A DNA stretch of 64,000 nt, from positions 310,001-374,000 of the forward strand of contig NZ_VOHS01000001.1 in the NCBI RefSeq assembly GCF_007896845.1, written 5' to 3'. The notes beneath the pieces were generated by a model that saw only the letters and a program-made list of their open reading frames with translations, was not told where the DNA came from and searched no databases. Shown here one piece after another: positions 18,066 to 27,597 of this stretch (position 1 is its first letter; each line of letters starts with the position of its first letter). The position numbers and the translations under genes were made by a program. The stretch is from Chitinophaga pinensis. Lineage in GTDB: Bacteria > Bacteroidota > Bacteroidia > Chitinophagales > Chitinophagaceae.

Positions 18066-18956
18066 TTAGTATCTTTTGCCCGGTATTTCCACATTGAACT
18101 GTTCCATACACTTCCTGTCCTGTAAGGTCACATATACTGTTTTGCCATCTTTACCACCGAAGGTCAGATTGCTGCAATGTTTGCCTTTCAGTGGGATCTC
18201 TCTGATCTCTTTTCCTGCGGGTGACAGTACTACGATCGTGCCTTTTCCCCAACGGGCTATGTAGAGGTTACCGGCTTTGTCGCATTTCATACCGTCGAAT
18301 CCAAAGTCAGGGAAGGAAGCGAATAAGGTCTTGTTGCTGATATTACCATCCTTGTCTACATCGTATTTCCATACTTTGCGCTGTACGCTTTCATTGACAT
18401 ACAGAGTCTTTTCGTCGGGGCTCAGTTCGATACCATTGGTGGTACCCATATTGGTTTCCAGCAATACTGCCTTACCACCCTGATCGATGCGCCATATCTG
18501 ACCAGAGGAGTTTTTCCAGTCCGGATCAGAAGCAAACAACTGATCTTTTTTATTGATGCAGAGATCATTTGGCTGAGACATTTTATCGGAATGAACATAT
18601 ACGCTTACTTGCCGGGTTTTTGTATTCACTTCAAGCACGTTATGTCCTTTGAAATCGGGCAGATACATGTTGCCTTTGCTGTTGAACTGAATGCTGTTGG
18701 CAATACTGCTATCCGGGAGTGTTACAAACAACTGGCCGCTGCCATCTTTGGTACTGATCTTACCGATGGTGCCATCTTTCAGGTAGTTCACCACATAGAG
18801 ATTGCCTGCTTTATCAAAGTTGGGGCCTTCAATATTCACAGAGAACATATTTTCTTTTGTCAGATCCTGCGTCTGGTACAAGGCTGTCGATTTGTGTTGT
18901 GCCATTGCTGCACAACCTGCAGTCATTGCAAGAAATAAACAGATATGCTGTTTCAT
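18066..18956 (-). CDS. Secreted SMP-30/gluconolactonase-like beta-propeller protein
   Basis: A 296-residue exported six-bladed beta-propeller of the SMP-30/gluconolaconase/LRE superfamily. The signal peptide MKQHICLFLAMTAGCAAMA is cleaved before Q. Repeated blade motifs are clear: FDKAGNLYVVNY, FNSKGNMYLPDF, INKKDQLFASDPDW, LSPDEKTLYVNES, CDKAGNLYIARW. Metal ligands of lactonases would be the acidic residues of the entry loop (SVNIEGPNFD), an Asn and an Asp on adjacent blades (QPNDLCI, TTNGIELSPD), and these are present. A lactonase or sugar-acid role is inferred only from family. It is monocistronic and convergent with fabG. Confidence 0.85.
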   Translation of the reverse strand: MKQHICLFLAMTAGCAAMAQHKSTALYQTQDLTKENMFSVNIEGPNFDKAGNLYVVNYLKDGTIGKISTKDGSGQLFVTLPDSSIANSIQFNSKGNMYLPDFKGHNVLEVNTKTRQVSVYVHSDKMSQPNDLCINKKDQLFASDPDWKNSSGQIWRIDQGGKAVLLETNMGTTNGIELSPDEKTLYVNESVQRKVWKYDVDKDGNISNKTLFASFPDFGFDGMKCDKAGNLYIARWGKGTIVVLSPAGKEIREIPLKGKHCSNLTFGGKDGKTVYVTLQDRKCMEQFNVEIPGKRY

Positions 18957-19135
18957 GATGAGAAATTAACGTGAGCTATCAAGTTAAGAAAAGATATGTG
19001 GTTATCAAGGCTTATTACGATGAGCGGCAGATATTTTCCTTGTTTGTGTAATTGATTTATATGACAAAAATGATTACATTATTTGCTATTCAAAAATTTG
19101 GTTATCAAACTATTAATATATTAGAGAAGTACTTA

Positions 19136-19143
19136 TATATTTG
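19136..19143 (+). promoter_or_regulatory. Candidate -7 box for the lipoprotein gene at 19176
   Basis: TATATTTG fits TAnnTTTG. It lies 32 bases before the ATG. No convincing -33 TTG lies at 18-21 bases upstream. Confidence 0.45.
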
Positions 19144-19175
19144 TAGTGTTATTAGTCCTGTGTAAACGTCATTAT

Positions 19176-20651
19176 ATGTTCAGAGCTATACCTATTGTCT
19201 GCTTTATCTGGCTGGTCTTTAACTCATCCTGCAATAACCGCCCGAAACCCGCTGTTATCATAGAGCATAAAAGTATCAATATAGCGCAGGTTGTGCCGGA
19301 TAGTACGACGAAATACTATGATTTTGTCAACGGTCTTACGCAGTTGAAGCTGCCGTATCCGAATGCCTATGAACTGAAAGAGATAAAGGACTATGCACAT
19401 TATCTTGGAATAGATACGACTTATCAACAGGTAAAAGCGGGACGTTTCGCTACTACAAACGGACTTACGCCGGTTATCTTCGAATGTGAGATCAATGATT
19501 ATGAGCGGCGTACCTGGTTGCTGATCTTTAATGATAATGGTGTGGAGCAGTCAAGATTGCAGATAGCGGCGGACGTACGTCCGTCATCGGAGGAGGAGAC
19601 ATCTGACGAACCAACGGCTGTGAAGGATACGACTACTACAAGATTTACGAGTGAGTGGTTTTACATCGGATTGGATTCTGTGATAGAGGTGAGGGCCCGT
19701 CAGTCTGCTTATGTACAGGGCAGCCAGAAAGTGAATACAAGCCTGCGGTTTTATCGTATAGGGGCTAAAGGAACGATTAAAGAAGTGTCACGTGATAAGG
19801 AATCGTTTGAAAAATATGCAGGGCGTTTTCCTGAGCAGCAGTTGCCGGCTATTGTGGATACGGTGAATACAGGAGCGTTGAAAACAATCTCCCGGCTGAC
19901 GCCTTACTATGATTTCAGGGAAGAGAGTCAGGATCCGTTATATGCGATGGGTAAGCTGGAGATCGGAAAGAGGGCAACGGCGTTGCTGTATGCGAGAGAT
20001 ACGATCTATCTGGATGAGGGCTTGAACTATCCGGCGGTGAAACTGGTCACTTATAAGAAGGGGAAGGAGATCGACAAGATCGTTGTATATGGGGGAACAC
20101 TGGGAGAGCATAGTGAAACGATATACCGGAAATGTACAGTGGATAAAGATGCAAGCATCAATCTGCAGGAAGAAGACAGCAGGGTAGTGGATAGCAGCTT
20201 CCGTTTCAAAACGGTGTATAACATGCAGTATGAGATCCTGCCGGGAGGGAAGATCATTGGCAGGCAGGCCACTTCAATTGTGCATAGTTCTAAGCTGTAT
20301 AATGAGAAAGCGCTGATCAAATATTTCAAGGGGAAGTACAGCACACATAATTATATATCGTTGTTCAATATCAGGGCGAAGGATAATATACTGGTGGGAA
20401 TGCATGCTTATAATAAAGGGCAGGAGAATTATCTGGAGTTGTTGACGGTGAATAAAGACAATAAGATCATTGACAGATATACCATATACGATCATCTGAA
20501 GAAGGCGAAGGCGGCAGATGTGAAGGCGAAGAAGATGGAGGAGATTGAAGATGATTATAATGACAGGCGTGGCAGACTGACGTGTGATGCTATTATCAGA
20601 TTAGCGGGCAAGGATCTGCACATTACGCCGGGTGGTAAGTTTGTGAAATAG
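19176..20651 (+). CDS. Uncharacterised secreted lipoprotein
   Basis: I do not recognise a family. The ATG at 19176 gives a hydrophobic signal (PIVCFIWLVFNSSC) ending in a probable lipobox cysteine C19; an earlier in-frame start at 19146 is less good. The mature 470-residue protein is rich in beta-strand-like and charged segments, with an acidic Glu-rich loop near residue 145 and no transmembrane helix. It contains no obvious enzyme motif. It is followed after 22 bases by the nucleoid-associated protein gene on the same strand, so they may be cotranscribed, but no functional link is evident. Confidence 0.75.
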   Translation: MFRAIPIVCFIWLVFNSSCNNRPKPAVIIEHKSINIAQVVPDSTTKYYDFVNGLTQLKLPYPNAYELKEIKDYAHYLGIDTTYQQVKAGRFATTNGLTPVIFECEINDYERRTWLLIFNDNGVEQSRLQIAADVRPSSEEETSDEPTAVKDTTTTRFTSEWFYIGLDSVIEVRARQSAYVQGSQKVNTSLRFYRIGAKGTIKEVSRDKESFEKYAGRFPEQQLPAIVDTVNTGALKTISRLTPYYDFREESQDPLYAMGKLEIGKRATALLYARDTIYLDEGLNYPAVKLVTYKKGKEIDKIVVYGGTLGEHSETIYRKCTVDKDASINLQEEDSRVVDSSFRFKTVYNMQYEILPGGKIIGRQATSIVHSSKLYNEKALIKYFKGKYSTHNYISLFNIRAKDNILVGMHAYNKGQENYLELLTVNKDNKIIDRYTIYDHLKKAKAADVKAKKMEEIEDDYNDRRGRLTCDAIIRLAGKDLHITPGGKFVK

Positions 20652-20673
20652 TTTTCACTATTTTCGCCTGACC

Positions 20674-21726
20674 ATGATACATGTTTCAGAATTTAAAGAT
20701 TTAGCGTGTCTGTCCATTCATAAAGTGGGCAATGCCTCACAGGAGGAAGCACTGATATGCTCTCAGGAGCCGTTGGAACTGAAGGATGAAGCGATCAGTC
20801 AGCTGTTGCTGACTTACTTTATACAGCCGTTTACAAACAGTGCGGAGTATTTTCGTTTTTATCATGAAGCGGATCTGCAATTAAATGAGATTTTTCAATA
20901 TTGCCGCCGTATCTTTGAGAATAGGGACAATTTTCATGAGCAATCAGTCAATATTGCCAAACATCTGTATAAGCATTCCACTCATCCGAAGATCAAGGGA
21001 GGAGAACTATATATAGCCTACTTTAGTAAATGTCTTGTGGATGGAGAAGAAGTCGAAGCAATAGGTATTTTTAAATCAGAGAGCAGGGACACCTATCTCA
21101 AAGTATTCCTGGCCAACGACAATTATCAGGTGGATTATGAAGACGGTATCAATATCAACAAGCTTGATAAAGGATGCCTGATCTTTAACACCGAAGAGGA
21201 AAACGGGTACAAAGTCAGCGTAGTAGATAGCATTAGCAAACAGAATGAAGCAGTTTACTGGAAAGATGCTTTCCTGCAGGTACAACGCCGTGAGGATAGT
21301 TATCACCAGACAGAACTTGCCGTGAATATGTGTAAGAAGTTTATCAATGATAAACTCCCTGATCAGTATGAGATCAGCAGAGTGGATCAGGTAGATCTTC
21401 TTAACAAGTCAGCAACCTATTTCAAAGAGAAAGAGCAGTTTGATCTGGACGATTTTGCACAAGAGGTACTGGGCAACCCCGAAGCTATTCAATCCTTTAA
21501 GGAGTATAAACAGACGTTTCAGCAGGAATTCCAGCAGGAGTTCCCCGACGAGTTTGACATATCATCACCTGCTGTAAAGAAACAGCAGAAGGTGTTTAAG
21601 AGTGTAGTGAAGCTGGACCGGAATTTTCATATTTATATACATGGTGACAGAGAAATGATTGAGCGTGGTTTTGATGAAGCGACGAATCTCTATTACTATA
21701 AACTCATGTTTGAGACTGAATCCTGA
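20674..21726 (+). CDS. 37-kDa nucleoid-associated protein (NdpA/YejK family)
   Basis: A 350-residue protein of the NA37/YejK family, cytoplasmic proteins associated with the nucleoid in enterobacteria. Family features visible are the ICSQEPLEL-to-YFIQPF N-terminal region, YIAYFSKCLVDGEEVEAIGIFKSE in the middle, and DKGCLIFNTE before residue 175 with an acidic, helical C-terminal half. The length matches the family. Its molecular role in Bacteroidota is not established. Its gene lies downstream of an unknown lipoprotein gene; a weak hairpin follows at 21765-21791. Confidence 0.8.
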   Translation: MIHVSEFKDLACLSIHKVGNASQEEALICSQEPLELKDEAISQLLLTYFIQPFTNSAEYFRFYHEADLQLNEIFQYCRRIFENRDNFHEQSVNIAKHLYKHSTHPKIKGGELYIAYFSKCLVDGEEVEAIGIFKSESRDTYLKVFLANDNYQVDYEDGININKLDKGCLIFNTEEENGYKVSVVDSISKQNEAVYWKDAFLQVQRREDSYHQTELAVNMCKKFINDKLPDQYEISRVDQVDLLNKSATYFKEKEQFDLDDFAQEVLGNPEAIQSFKEYKQTFQQEFQQEFPDEFDISSPAVKKQQKVFKSVVKLDRNFHIYIHGDREMIERGFDEATNLYYYKLMFETES

Positions 21727-21764
21727 TTTATCTTTTTTTTCATAAGCAAAAACCAATTGTTAAA

Positions 21765-21791
21765 CAAAGGCTGTTCTTCCGGGCGGCCTTT
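21765..21791 (+). terminator. Weak terminator after the nucleoid-associated protein gene
   Basis: AAAGGC and GCCTTT form the base of an imperfect hairpin, followed by TTATTATTAA on the plus strand, 39 bases after the stop codon. Confidence 0.5.
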
Positions 21792-21830
21792 TATTATTAA
21801 TAGTGGTTGCTGTTATTCCCGCAAATAAAA

Positions 21831-21857
21831 AGGGCGCATTCTGTAATGAATGCACCC
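21831..21857 (-). terminator. Terminator after the RicT-like gene
   Basis: AGGG-c-GCATT pairs with AATGC-a-CCCT; the minus strand continues TTTTTATTTG. It lies 24 bases beyond the stop of the minus-strand PSP1 gene. Confidence 0.8.
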
Positions 21858-21880
21858 TCTTAATGGTATTTAACAGATGT

Positions 21881-23350
21881 TTATTTCTGTTTCTCACGAG
21901 GTTTGGGTGGTTTGTTCTGTCCACCGCCGCCTTGTGGTTTCTGTGCGTTAGGATTGTTTTTATCCTGTGGCTGTTGTGGCTTAGGCCCGTTATTAGGAGG
22001 GCGTTGGTCCTGCTTCTGCTTTGGATTTTGCTGTTGCGGGCGCTGTTCCTGTTTAGGCTTCTGCTGTTGTTGTTGCTGCGGACGACCTTCCTGAGGTTTC
22101 TGCTGCTGCGGACGGTTTTCGGGCTGCTTTTGCTGCTGTTGTGGGCGGTTCTCCTGTTTAGGTTCCGCTTTTTTACCAGCTGGCTGTTGCGGCTGTTGGT
22201 CTTTCTGCTGTTTGTGTTTTTGTTTTTCCTTGTCTTTGTGTTTGCGTTTCTGGGATGTTTTTTCCAGAGAGCGGAGGCTGATCTGACCTACCACATCTGC
22301 AAATCCAAGGTCTTCCGCTTTTGGTTTGGCTACGACTACTTCAACTGCTTTCAGATCATCAGGTCTGATGTTCTGTTTGTTGAGCTGGCGTATTTCCTTC
22401 ACACGTGTGATTGTGAGCGGATATTGTTTATTACTGTCGCCATAGGAGTACCACATCAGATTTTTGAAGATATCTCTTTTCTGAAGGGTAGCTACGCCAT
22501 TGACAGTTTCGATGGTATCTGCATCTTCAGGGAATTCCCTCAGTGCATCCAGATAAGTGTCCAGTTCATAGTTCAGGCAACATTTCAGACGGCCACACTG
22601 ACCGGAGAGTTTTGCCTGATTAATGGACAGGTTCTGATAACGGGCAGCGGTGGTATTTACGCTCTTGAAGTCAGTCAACCATGTTGAGCAGCAAAGTTCT
22701 CTTCCGCAGCTACCGATACCGCCTACTTTTCCTGCTTCCTGGCGGGCGCCTATCTGACGCATTTCCACCTTGACACGGAACTCACCGGCGTATAATTTGA
22801 TCAGTTCGCGGAAATCCACCCTGTCATCAGCCGTATAAAAGAAAGTGGCTTTACGACCGTCAGCCTGAATTTCAACTTCTGCGAGTTTCATCTCCAGACC
22901 TATACTGCGGGCGATGGCTCTTGCTTTGATGAGGGCGTCCTTTTCACGGGCTTTGTTGTCCTGCATCCTTGCAAGGTCTTCGTTAGTGGAGCGACGGAGT
23001 ACCTTCTTCACTTCAGGGGTATCTTCCACGCGTCTTTTCTTCATCTGTAATTTAACCAGTTCGCCTGTGAGGCTGATCTGTCCGATGTCGAAACCACTTA
23101 CGCCTTCTACGGTAACCATTTCTCCTTTATCAAGGATCTGTTTGGTGGTGTTTCGGAAAAAGTCCTTCCTGCTACCGTTGTTGAAACTTACTTCTATTAT
23201 ATCAAATGGTGCTAAGCTATCACTTAGGGGAATATTGGCCAGCCAGTCGAATACATTCAGCCTGTTGCAGCCTCCAGTACTGCATCCTCCATTACTCTTA
23301 CATCCTGACGGCTTCCCCTCTGCACCTGTACCACATCCGGCACAAGCCAT
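21881..23350 (-). CDS. PSP1-domain protein, RicT/YaaT-like, with Q/P/K-rich tail
   Basis: A 489-residue member of the PSP1/RicT family. In Bacillus RicT forms an iron-sulfur complex with RicA/RicF that affects RNase Y and mRNA maturation; the role in Bacteroidota is not known. The core (residues 30-310) has the conserved cysteine motifs GSCGRELCCSTW and SGQCGRLKCCLNYE, which in RicT bind the cluster. The first 30 residues add eight cysteine or glycine-rich positions (CAGCG, GGCSTGGC). The last 130 residues are low complexity, mainly Gln, Pro, Lys and Asn. As in Bacillus, it is next to holB. Confidence 0.88.
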   Translation of the reverse strand: MACAGCGTGAEGKPSGCKSNGGCSTGGCNRLNVFDWLANIPLSDSLAPFDIIEVSFNNGSRKDFFRNTTKQILDKGEMVTVEGVSGFDIGQISLTGELVKLQMKKRRVEDTPEVKKVLRRSTNEDLARMQDNKAREKDALIKARAIARSIGLEMKLAEVEIQADGRKATFFYTADDRVDFRELIKLYAGEFRVKVEMRQIGARQEAGKVGGIGSCGRELCCSTWLTDFKSVNTTAARYQNLSINQAKLSGQCGRLKCCLNYELDTYLDALREFPEDADTIETVNGVATLQKRDIFKNLMWYSYGDSNKQYPLTITRVKEIRQLNKQNIRPDDLKAVEVVVAKPKAEDLGFADVVGQISLRSLEKTSQKRKHKDKEKQKHKQQKDQQPQQPAGKKAEPKQENRPQQQQKQPENRPQQQKPQEGRPQQQQQQKPKQEQRPQQQNPKQKQDQRPPNNGPKPQQPQDKNNPNAQKPQGGGGQNKPPKPREKQK

Positions 23351-23419
23351 ATTAATCGATTTAAATTATTAAATGAAACACATCCGGGCATTGGACCGGA
23401 TGCCTAAATATATGTAAAA

Positions 23420-23438
23420 GCCCTTATTCCATAAGGGC
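23420..23438 (-). terminator. Terminator after holB / leader hairpin of the RicT gene
   Basis: GCCCTTAT-tcc-ATAAGGGC forms a perfect 8-bp stem; the minus strand continues TTTTAC. A second stem CATCCGG/CCGGATG follows at 23381-23402. A possible -7 box (TATCTTTG, minus, 23448-23455) lies just upstream, so the hairpin could be the 5' end of the RicT mRNA as well as the end of the holB mRNA. Confidence 0.6.
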
Positions 23439-23477
23439 CGGAATAAACAAAGATAACGGAAAATGCCCTTAACTAAG

Positions 23478-24617
23478 TCATACAGCCGGAATCGGCCGCT
23501 TTTTAAAGATATACTGCAGCTTTATGGAAAGCGCGTGGAACAACAGTTTGGCGTTTGCGTTGCGTTCTATGTAGTAGCAGGCATTGTCGAGTTCCTGCAT
23601 GATCTGTTCCATCTGGTGAAGGTCGGCCAGCTTTTGCAGTTTGAATGCAAAGTCGGTTTCTTCTTCTGAAAATGCCAGCAGGCTTCTGTCTATATACTTG
23701 AGTCTCAGTGTATGTTCCAGCAGGTTGATAAAATAGCGAAGGAACTGTTTCTGATTTTCGCGTCCCATTTTGGTGCTGGCGATTCCTTCTACCCAGCCCT
23801 GCAGGGCTACGCGGTTGCCGGTAAATATATAGTTGAGCCAGTTACGTAACAGTTCATGATAGTCATCATCCGAGTGTTGCAGCATATACAGGGCTTCCCT
23901 GTAATTGCCGGATGCAATGGTTGCGGCCTGTCTTGCCTTTGCTGCCGGGATCTTTGCACGGTTGACCAGTGCATCTACGATCACTTCTTTGGGCAGCGGA
24001 TTCACTTTAATAAGATGTGTACGGGAAAGGATGGTCGCCAGAATTTGTTCCTGATTTTCGGCCACCAGCAGAAAAATAGTATTGTCTGGTGGTTCTTCGA
24101 TCAGTTTCAGCAGTCTGTTACCTTCGTTACCGAGGTACTCAGGCATCCACATCAGTAATATCTTGTAAGTGCTTTCGAAGCTTTTCAGGCTCAGCTTGCG
24201 GATGATGTCCTGACACTCCATAGCCGTGATATTCCCCTGTTTATTTTCCGCTCCGATAAACTGTAACCAGTCATACGCATTTCCATAGGGATGCGTGTCT
24301 ATAAACTCGCGCCATTCGGCTGCGTAGTCAGAACTGATTGGTTTATCGCCCGGTTTACGGGGGATGACCGGATAGGAGAAGTGTATATCAGGATGGATGT
24401 ATTTACCTGCTTTTACACAGGCCTGACACTGCCCACAGGCGCCATCAGGCTGTTTATTTTCGCAGACCAGGTATTGCGCAAATGCCAGTCCTAACGGAAG
24501 ACCGCCTGCTCCTTCAGGCGCCAATATAATATTAGCGTGACCGAGCCGGTTGTTTTCCGTGGACCTGATCAATTGTTGTTGTATATCTTCCTGACCTATG
24601 ACATTCGAAAAAAGCAT
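23478..24617 (-). CDS. holB: DNA polymerase III subunit delta'
   Basis: Clamp-loader subunit that helps load the beta clamp during replication. The 379-residue AAA+ protein has the degenerate P-loop APEGAGGLPLG expected for delta', the zinc cysteines in a CENKQ...CGQCQAC segment (about residues 52-66), and the SRC-related motif in ILSRTHLI. The C-terminal collar domain is present. It follows the glutathione peroxidase gene by nine bases on the same strand and precedes the RicT gene, an arrangement also known in Firmicutes. Confidence 0.9.
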   Translation of the reverse strand: MLFSNVIGQEDIQQQLIRSTENNRLGHANIILAPEGAGGLPLGLAFAQYLVCENKQPDGACGQCQACVKAGKYIHPDIHFSYPVIPRKPGDKPISSDYAAEWREFIDTHPYGNAYDWLQFIGAENKQGNITAMECQDIIRKLSLKSFESTYKILLMWMPEYLGNEGNRLLKLIEEPPDNTIFLLVAENQEQILATILSRTHLIKVNPLPKEVIVDALVNRAKIPAAKARQAATIASGNYREALYMLQHSDDDYHELLRNWLNYIFTGNRVALQGWVEGIASTKMGRENQKQFLRYFINLLEHTLRLKYIDRSLLAFSEEETDFAFKLQKLADLHQMEQIMQELDNACYYIERNANAKLLFHALSIKLQYIFKKRPIPAV

Positions 24618-24626
24618 AGGCGCAAA

Positions 24627-25160
24627 TTAGTATTTCTTTTCTATCGCGGCCGTTACTTCAGGAGAAAGTGGTTGTGTTTTAGGAGAGAATACGGCTACGA
24701 GGTTACCTTTTTCGTCGAGCAGGTATTTCTGGAAGTTCCATTGTACTTCTGCAGGTTCGAAATGTTTTGTTTTACTTTCTTCTGCCAGCCATTTATAGAT
24801 TGGGTGAATGTCTGATCCTTTTACAGAAATCTTGGCAGCCATCGGGAAGCTAACAGCGTATTTTTTTGTGCAGAATTCTTTGATCTCTGCGTTGGAACCT
24901 GGTTCCTGCTGACCAAAATTGTTAGCCGGGAAACCGATGATCACCAGGTTCTTTTCATATTTCTTATACAGTTTTTCCAGTTCGGCGTACTGTGGGGTGT
25001 TACCGCACATAGAAGCCGTGTTCACGATCAGGATCTTTTTGCCTTTATAATCAGCGAAATTGATCTTACCACCGTCCACAGATTCAACCTTGTAGTCATA
25101 TATAGCGCCTCCTTTCATAAACAAGAGCATTGAAATTAAGAGTGTCTTCAGCATCGTCAT
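24627..25160 (-). CDS. Glutathione peroxidase family thiol peroxidase
   Basis: A 177-residue thioredoxin-fold peroxidase that reduces hydroperoxides. The ATG at 25160 starts a short hydrophobic segment (MTMLKTLLISMLLFMKGGA) that may export the protein; the frame is open to 25202 but that part looks untranslated. The peroxidatic cysteine (not selenocysteine) is C52 in NTASMCGNTPQY, the catalytic Gln is Q84 in PANNFGQQEPG, and Trp-Asn is WNFQKYL. Bacterial members usually use thioredoxin rather than glutathione. It is nine bases upstream of holB; that linkage appears incidental. Confidence 0.9.
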   Translation of the reverse strand: MTMLKTLLISMLLFMKGGAIYDYKVESVDGGKINFADYKGKKILIVNTASMCGNTPQYAELEKLYKKYEKNLVIIGFPANNFGQQEPGSNAEIKEFCTKKYAVSFPMAAKISVKGSDIHPIYKWLAEESKTKHFEPAEVQWNFQKYLLDEKGNLVAVFSPKTQPLSPEVTAAIEKKY

Positions 25161-25261
25161 ATAATTAAATTTATTGTAGAGTGATTGTAAATGTGTGAGC
25201 AAATAAAATTAAGTAAAATATTGTATATAAGGTGTTAATGATAGACGGCTGCCCGGCTCTT

Positions 25262-25951
25262 TCAGTGGCGGGCAAATGCCAGTGCACAGATGCTGACAGC
25301 AGCGCCGGCGTTCACCAGTAAACGACTGCAGGCTTCTATGGTTGCGCCGGTGGTGATGACATCATCTACCAGCAGGATGTGTTTATTTTTCAGATCGGCA
25401 TCAGGTTGTAATGAGAAACTGTCTGATACGTTGTGCCAGCGGGAGAGCCGGCCTTTATTGGTTTGTGAGGTAGCCTGCTGATGGCGGATCAGGATACCGT
25501 CTGACAATGTTTTTGCTGTAGCAGCAGCAACGCCGCCGGCAAGTACCATCGCCTGATTATAACCACGTTGGCGTATTTTAGAAGGATGCATGGGAACGGG
25601 TAGTACGGTGTCGATTTCGTATAGCCACCTGCTTTGTTGCAGGGTATGTCCCATGAGGCGTCCGAAGTAGGTAGCGATATCTTCCCGTTGATTGTATTTG
25701 AACTGATAAATGAGTTGCTGGAGAAAGGTTGCTTTTCGGTAGTAACAGGTGGCCATGGCGTGACGGATATTGACCCGTCCCCAGAATATCTTTTCTACGG
25801 GGTTATCGTGCAGGAGCTGATAACCGGTAAAAGGTAGCCGTCTATGACAGCGCAGACAAAGTATATGTTCTGTATCTGTCAATTCCATACCGCATCCATC
25901 ACAGGTATGCGGATAGAACAGGTGTAGCAGGGAGGATAACAGGCTTTTCAT
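25262..25951 (-). CDS. ComF-family phosphoribosyltransferase-like protein
   Basis: A 229-residue ComF homologue. In naturally competent bacteria ComF/GntX-like proteins are needed for DNA uptake processing; in others the role is unclear. The N-terminus has a zinc finger CDGCGMELTD...CLRCHRR (residues 18-39) and the C-terminus has the phosphoribosyltransferase PRPP-binding motif LLVDDVITTGAT. The protein is complete. It lies 56 bases downstream of radA on the same strand, which suits a competence or recombination context, but no other com genes lie in this window. Confidence 0.9.
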   Translation of the reverse strand: MKSLLSSLLHLFYPHTCDGCGMELTDTEHILCLRCHRRLPFTGYQLLHDNPVEKIFWGRVNIRHAMATCYYRKATFLQQLIYQFKYNQREDIATYFGRLMGHTLQQSRWLYEIDTVLPVPMHPSKIRQRGYNQAMVLAGGVAAATAKTLSDGILIRHQQATSQTNKGRLSRWHNVSDSFSLQPDADLKNKHILLVDDVITTGATIEACSRLLVNAGAAVSICALAFARH

Positions 25952-26007
25952 TATGAGAAGATGGTAGTTAGTTCCCTGAATGTAATGAAAAGCCTGCAGG
26001 CGGAGAA

Positions 26008-27381
26008 TTAAAACAATCCGCGGTATACTTCATCTACTCTGCCTACCGGTACTACTTCAATATTAAACTTACTGATATCAGTTCCTTTTTTATTGTAGCG
26101 GCTGATGAATATCTTTTCAAAGCCGAGTTTTTCTGCTTCTGCGACGCGTTGTTCGATACGATTTACGGCACGGATCTCTCCACTTAATCCGACTTCACCG
26201 GCGAAGCAGATTTTACTACTGATCGGAATGTCTTCATAAGAAGATAGTAATGCGCATAATACTGCGAGATCAATAGAAGGATCTTCCACGCGGATACCAC
26301 CGGCGATATTGAGGAACACATCTTTGACACCGAAGTGGAAACCACCACGTTTTTCGAGTACGGCGAGGAGCAGTTGTAGTCTGCGGAGATCAAATCCGGT
26401 AGCGGTACGTTGTGGGGTACCATATACAGACTGGGTGACGAGTGCCTGTACTTCTACGAGCATAGGACGCATACCTTCTATGGTAGCAGCGATAGCAACA
26501 CCGCTCAGCTGATCTTCCCGTTGGGAGATAAGTATTTCAGAGGGGTTTGTTACCTGTCTTAATCCGCCACCGGTCATTTCATAAATACCCAGTTCCGCCG
26601 TAGAGCCGAAACGGTTTTTAATGGTACGAAGTATGCGGTAAGCATAGTGTTGATCACCTTCAAACTGGAGAACGGTGTCAACCATATGTTCCAGTATTTT
26701 CGGACCGGCGATGGAACCATCTTTGGTGATATGACCGATGAGGAATACGGGTGTGTGACTTTCTTTTGCGAAGCGTTGTAATTCGGCGGTTGTTTCCCTG
26801 ATCTGGGATACGCTGCCGGGAGCAGATTCTATAAAAGGAGATTGCAGCGTCTGAATGGAGTCAACGATGACGAGTTGCGGACGCAGTTTTTTTATTTCCT
26901 GAAAGATGGTTTGTGTAGAAGTTTCTGTCAGCAGATAGAAAAGATCATTTTGGACCTGTAATCTGTCTGCTCTCATTTTTATCTGCTGTGCACTTTCTTC
27001 TCCACTTATATATAATGTAGTGATGTCTTTGAGTTGTAATGCATTCTGAAGGAACAAGGTACTTTTACCGATACCAGGTTCACCACCTACGAGTACCAGT
27101 GAGCCGGGTACGATACCGCCGCCTAATACACGGTTCAGTTCTGCATCTGGTGTGAGTAGTCTTTCTTCTTCGGTACCGCTGATCTCGGAGAGATTGACAA
27201 TATTATCTGATTTGCTGCCGTGTTCTTTCTCTGGTTGCCATCCTGCATTACGTAGAGGGATATCTTTTTGTACTTTCTCTTCAACGAAAGTATTCCATTG
27301 ACCACAACTCGGACATTTACCAGTCCACTTAGCTGATTCATATCCACAATTCTGACAGAAGAAAGCAGTTTTAATTTTCAT
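26008..27381 (-). CDS. radA: DNA repair protein RadA
   Basis: Recombination-associated helicase-like ATPase of the RecA superfamily that promotes branch migration and processing of recombination intermediates. The 457-residue protein has the N-terminal C4 zinc finger (C9, C12, C23, C26), Walker A GGEPGIGKST (99-108 region), Walker B LVIVDSIQT, the RadA-specific KNRFGS motif and a Lon-protease-like C-terminal domain without obvious catalytic serine. A TAAATTTG box at 27386-27393 on the minus strand is only four bases before the ATG, which implies a leaderless mRNA. The comF-like gene follows. Confidence 0.96.
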   Translation of the reverse strand: MKIKTAFFCQNCGYESAKWTGKCPSCGQWNTFVEEKVQKDIPLRNAGWQPEKEHGSKSDNIVNLSEISGTEEERLLTPDAELNRVLGGGIVPGSLVLVGGEPGIGKSTLFLQNALQLKDITTLYISGEESAQQIKMRADRLQVQNDLFYLLTETSTQTIFQEIKKLRPQLVIVDSIQTLQSPFIESAPGSVSQIRETTAELQRFAKESHTPVFLIGHITKDGSIAGPKILEHMVDTVLQFEGDQHYAYRILRTIKNRFGSTAELGIYEMTGGGLRQVTNPSEILISQREDQLSGVAIAATIEGMRPMLVEVQALVTQSVYGTPQRTATGFDLRRLQLLLAVLEKRGGFHFGVKDVFLNIAGGIRVEDPSIDLAVLCALLSSYEDIPISSKICFAGEVGLSGEIRAVNRIEQRVAEAEKLGFEKIFISRYNKKGTDISKFNIEVVPVGRVDEVYRGLF

Positions 27382-27385
27382 GCAG

Positions 27386-27393
27386 CAAATTTA
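27386..27393 (-). promoter_or_regulatory. Candidate -7 box of radA abutting the start codon
   Basis: TAAATTTG on the minus strand fits TAnnTTTG and lies four bases upstream of the radA ATG. The -33 element at the expected distance is not obvious. Confidence 0.45.
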
Positions 27394-27597
27394 AAGCGGA
27401 AATATTCTGCTTTGTTAAAAGAATAAAAAACGAACGTCGGAAAGATGACATAATAAAGTTGAAGGATGGAGTGTGTCAGTTAAAAAATAAGTGATGATAA
27501 AAAGTGGTGTCTTATTGAAATGAAAAATCGGGAAAACGGATGTGTAAAATGTTAAAATTTTAATCAGAAAAGTGGGGTATGAAATCGGGTAAAAAAG

